Assembly (NCBI GenBank): GCA_016806645.1
Contig: JACSYO010002157.1
Span: 797,545-861,544 of the forward strand
DNA: 64,000 nucleotides
Origin: Ophiodon elongatus
Taxonomy: Eukaryota > Chordata > Actinopteri > Perciformes > Hexagrammidae
Direction of reading: 5' to 3'
A program made the translations under genes and the position numbers. The notes under the pieces are model-generated. The model searched no databases. It saw nothing but the letters and a program-made list of their open reading frames with translations, and was not told where the DNA came from. This document shows positions 61,407 through 64,000 of this stretch, in pieces. Every line of letters begins with the position of its first letter. Position 1 is the stretch's first letter.

Positions 61407-64000
61407 TAGCTGTGGCAAGAGAGTCTGCTCTATGTGTGCAGCCCATGAGTTTATGGCACAGGGGGCTCTTTCATGTGCCCGAGGCTGGGAGAGGGTCTGA
61501 GTGGTCAGGGGGCTTGGAGCCAGGGCTCCACACTGCTGCCCACTGTCCAGAGCTCCGGGCAGCCAGTCAACGCCAGGGAGGCCTGGCCCTTCTGTCCCTG
61601 CTCTGGGGAAGTGTTTCTGGGCCTGAGGGTGGCAGCCCAAAGTGGCCGCCCAGAGAGAGAGCCAGGCTTTTTGCCTCCTATCATACTGCCGCTGCAGGGA
61701 GGGCAGGGGTTCGGGAGGAACTGTAGCCCTGTAGGTGGCAAGGTAGCGTTGACAGCCACACAGAGTGGTGCCACTCTAAAGAGGACTGCAGTATGAAGTG
61801 TGTATAGACATTTACGAATCGGGGGAAATGTTACAATGTTTTATTTATTGTTTATTTATGTTATAGGTTGTGTGCCATGTTCTATTTCATACAACTTTAT
61901 CTGAACAATCAGATTATGTCAAATAACTATCACTGTATACTATATATTTTGTACAAATCATAAAAAACAACATCAATCTGTTAAATGCAGAAGACCGGAG
62001 AATAGTTTTTGTAAGTCTTAAGGCAAACCTTTTTAGACATAAAACAATAAATCCTCTGGTGTTTATTTGGCTTGAGCTCTGAGACGTTTCCTCAAAAAGG
62101 AAGTGAAAATATGCAAAGCTAAAGCTTCCGTTTTTTTTTTTTTTTTACAAAGAAAATTTAAGTTGTCTCTGTCTTGTGATGTCCGCTTCCACGAAATGTA
62201 GTGATGTCATTTATTTAGGCAGTAGGTGGAATGAAACTAAATGGCATACGCTCAGCATGCTTGCAGTGTTAACCACATGACTGGATGACATCATATCAGT
62301 ATGACTTGCTATTCAACTAAAACAAACAACTAAATAAAGTAATCTATCATATCAGAGATCAAAACAACAAAATACAGTGACGTATTGATTTTCCTTTCCC
62401 TGAACCTTCTTTCCCTCCCCTCCTCCCTCCTCCTCTCTCTGTAAGTAAAGCCCGGATATCTCAGGCATCGATTCCCCTCAGGTGTCCTTCCTGTCTCCCT
62501 CTTTCCCTCCTTATCCGCAGGAGCCGGAGTGCCTGGTACAACTGGCGGTCCCAGTCTAAGGTGGGATGAGAGAGCAGGGCTGAGATAACATAAGGAGGAG
62601 GTGTGGGTGCTGCAGCAACACGATAGCTTTAGTCCTCATCTGAAACTCTGTGACCTCCTCCTTGCTCTTGTCTCTCCGTCTGCCTGTCTCTCAATAACAT
62701 ACATACATAAATCTGAATATAGAGAATATGGGTGCATACTGTCACACCTCCCTGCATATTTATTAAATCTTTATCACTCTTTCCTTTTTGTGCTGCAGCT
62801 GTGACTCTAAAGGCACCCTGTTTTCGAGATGAGCACGCTGTGTCTCAGACAGGTTCACTTCACATCCTCACTCTCCTCTCACTATCCTCTTGCTACTTAC
62901 ACATCACACTCAGACCAGTCATGAAAGGGGTTGCAATCTGCTTCAATTACTCCCCCAGTATTGCCCAATCGATTCCTTAAACCTTTTTATGTCACTTTAC
63001 TCCTGCTGCAAATGGCCACGTTTGATAAAACACACTGTAAGAAACTTTTGAGGACTATTCTTGTGGATGTCACACGATAAAGAGGCAAAAGCAATGAAGT
63101 GGGTCTGTGTGTTCATACAAGTTATATGTGCCTGTTTGACCTGTGATCCAGGGGCCACGTTAGCAGCGTATGGATCCAATTGGGCTGCCAGGATGCTGAC
63201 AGAGTGTCAGTGGTCAGTCGTGCCACAGGAAGTGATCAATTGTGGGCCTCGAGGGCAGTGAGAACTCTGTCTCTATCTATTTCCTGCCACAGAGGCAGTG
63301 TCTGCTTGAATCCCGCTGTCCACAATTTATTATGTCTCTCTCTCAAGTAATGCCAGCTGTCGTTAAAAAAGTGTCTCGCAAGAATTCCATTGTTGCTAGG
63401 TTTATTATAGGTTTGTCTGTAAAGTTTCACTGGTTTGAAAATGTGTCTCTTGTGCTATGCAGAGGAAAGCTACAGCAGTCTTACTGTTACTGATTTAGCT
63501 CAAGAAAAAATATTGTTTCAGTGTTTGCCTACCAGGCTGCTCTTCATCTCCACCCTGTTGGCCCACTCCAGTGTGTCACTACAGACCATCCCATCTCTGT
63601 TTGGTTGTTTGTTTATGTTTTCTCCACCCTCTTCCCGGTAATATTCCACTGCCAGTGAGCTAAACTGGGTGGCATGGTGTGAGAGGCTGGGTGTGTGAAG
63701 GGTGCTACAGTTGTGTGTAGGCCGCAGCCCTCAGAGCGGGCAGTGATATGCAGAATGTTTTTTGAGAATTACAAATGTTCTCATGCAAATCCCTTTTTGG
63801 AAAAATCTTCCTGGTGCCCTCACATTGGTTTGTTAAGGTTGTGGGGAAACAAACCTTCCACTATAACCCAATGGAACTCTTCCACCCAAAGCAATAACTG
63901 CTATCTCTGAATACACCACTCTGTCGCCCAGTTCACATATTGCCCAGACTCCCTGAAGACCTTCATTGTTGAGGGCTATGTGGGGTGTAGGGTGTTTCTC

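Larger units (their letters stand above)
54566..64000 (-). other. partial mef2c intron 5' of the MADS-domain exon
   Basis: Runs off the window. No exon recognised. Contains two long (CA)n tracts, a purine-rich block (58990-59215), a GC-rich unique block (61430-61790) and an inverted SOX pair (60693-60709). An octamer lies at 63783-63790. Confidence 0.65.

Noticed and set aside
62515..62570. Apparent plus-strand exon (CCGCAG before GAGCCGG..., GTGGGA after CTAAG)
   Set aside because: No open frame links to a neighbouring exon, and no recognised peptide in any phase. Chance splice-like signals.
54566..64000. Search for the first mef2c coding exon (MGRKKIQITRIMDERNRQ) on the minus strand
   Set aside because: No match seen. 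The family usually has a long intron here, so it is taken to be outside the window.

Overview
This window is vertebrate nuclear DNA, almost certainly from a ray-finned (teleost-type) fish. It holds one recognisable protein-coding gene, on the minus strand: mef2c (myocyte enhancer factor 2C). It also holds one recognisable small-RNA gene, mir-9, on the same strand. The fish assignment is an inference from compact introns, very dense (CA)n/(GT)n microsatellites and fish-like substitutions in an otherwise nearly tetrapod-identical MEF2C. I cannot tell mef2ca from mef2cb, or name the species.

Layout, in genome coordinates. 1-14157: non-coding, AT-rich, rich in homeodomain, POU and SOX-type motifs, with several blocks that look like conserved non-coding elements. 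14158-14244: the mir-9 hairpin (minus strand), most like the mir-9-2 locus that lies 3' of MEF2C in mammals. 14245-about 24590: more non-coding sequence, including a 92-bp perfect AT palindrome. About 24590-27954: probable mef2c 3' UTR, end not determined, with two miR-9 seed matches. 27955-54565: ten mef2c coding exons. 54566-64000: part of the intron before them. The first coding exon (start codon and first 18 residues) was not found and must lie beyond 64000.

The visible mef2c exons encode 459 residues in the alpha1+beta form, which gives 477 once 18 residues are added for the missing exon. The part present covers most of the MADS box and the MEF2 domain, both alternative alpha exons, the p38 docking site and p38 target threonines, the 8-residue beta microexon, the gamma/SUMO-switch region and the C-terminal nuclear localisation signal. 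All splice sites are GT-AG and all phases agree.

The most interesting structure is in the splicing architecture. The 188-nt intron separating alpha1 from alpha2 contains no AG between the alpha1 donor and the alpha2 acceptor. This is the signature of a distant branch point and would explain why two frame-compatible exons are used mutually exclusively. RBFOX (UGCAUG) motifs sit upstream of alpha1 and downstream of alpha2, the arrangement expected to favour alpha2 in muscle and brain. Two perfect MEF2 sites 22 bp apart, with a third nearby, lie in the large intron and suggest autoregulation. mir-9 lies on the same strand about 13.7 kb beyond the mef2c stop codon, and the putative mef2c 3' UTR carries an extended miR-9 site, suggesting a local microRNA-target circuit. 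The rest is microsatellites and unannotatable non-coding DNA. I saw no other convincing protein gene, no intact transposon and no CRISPR.
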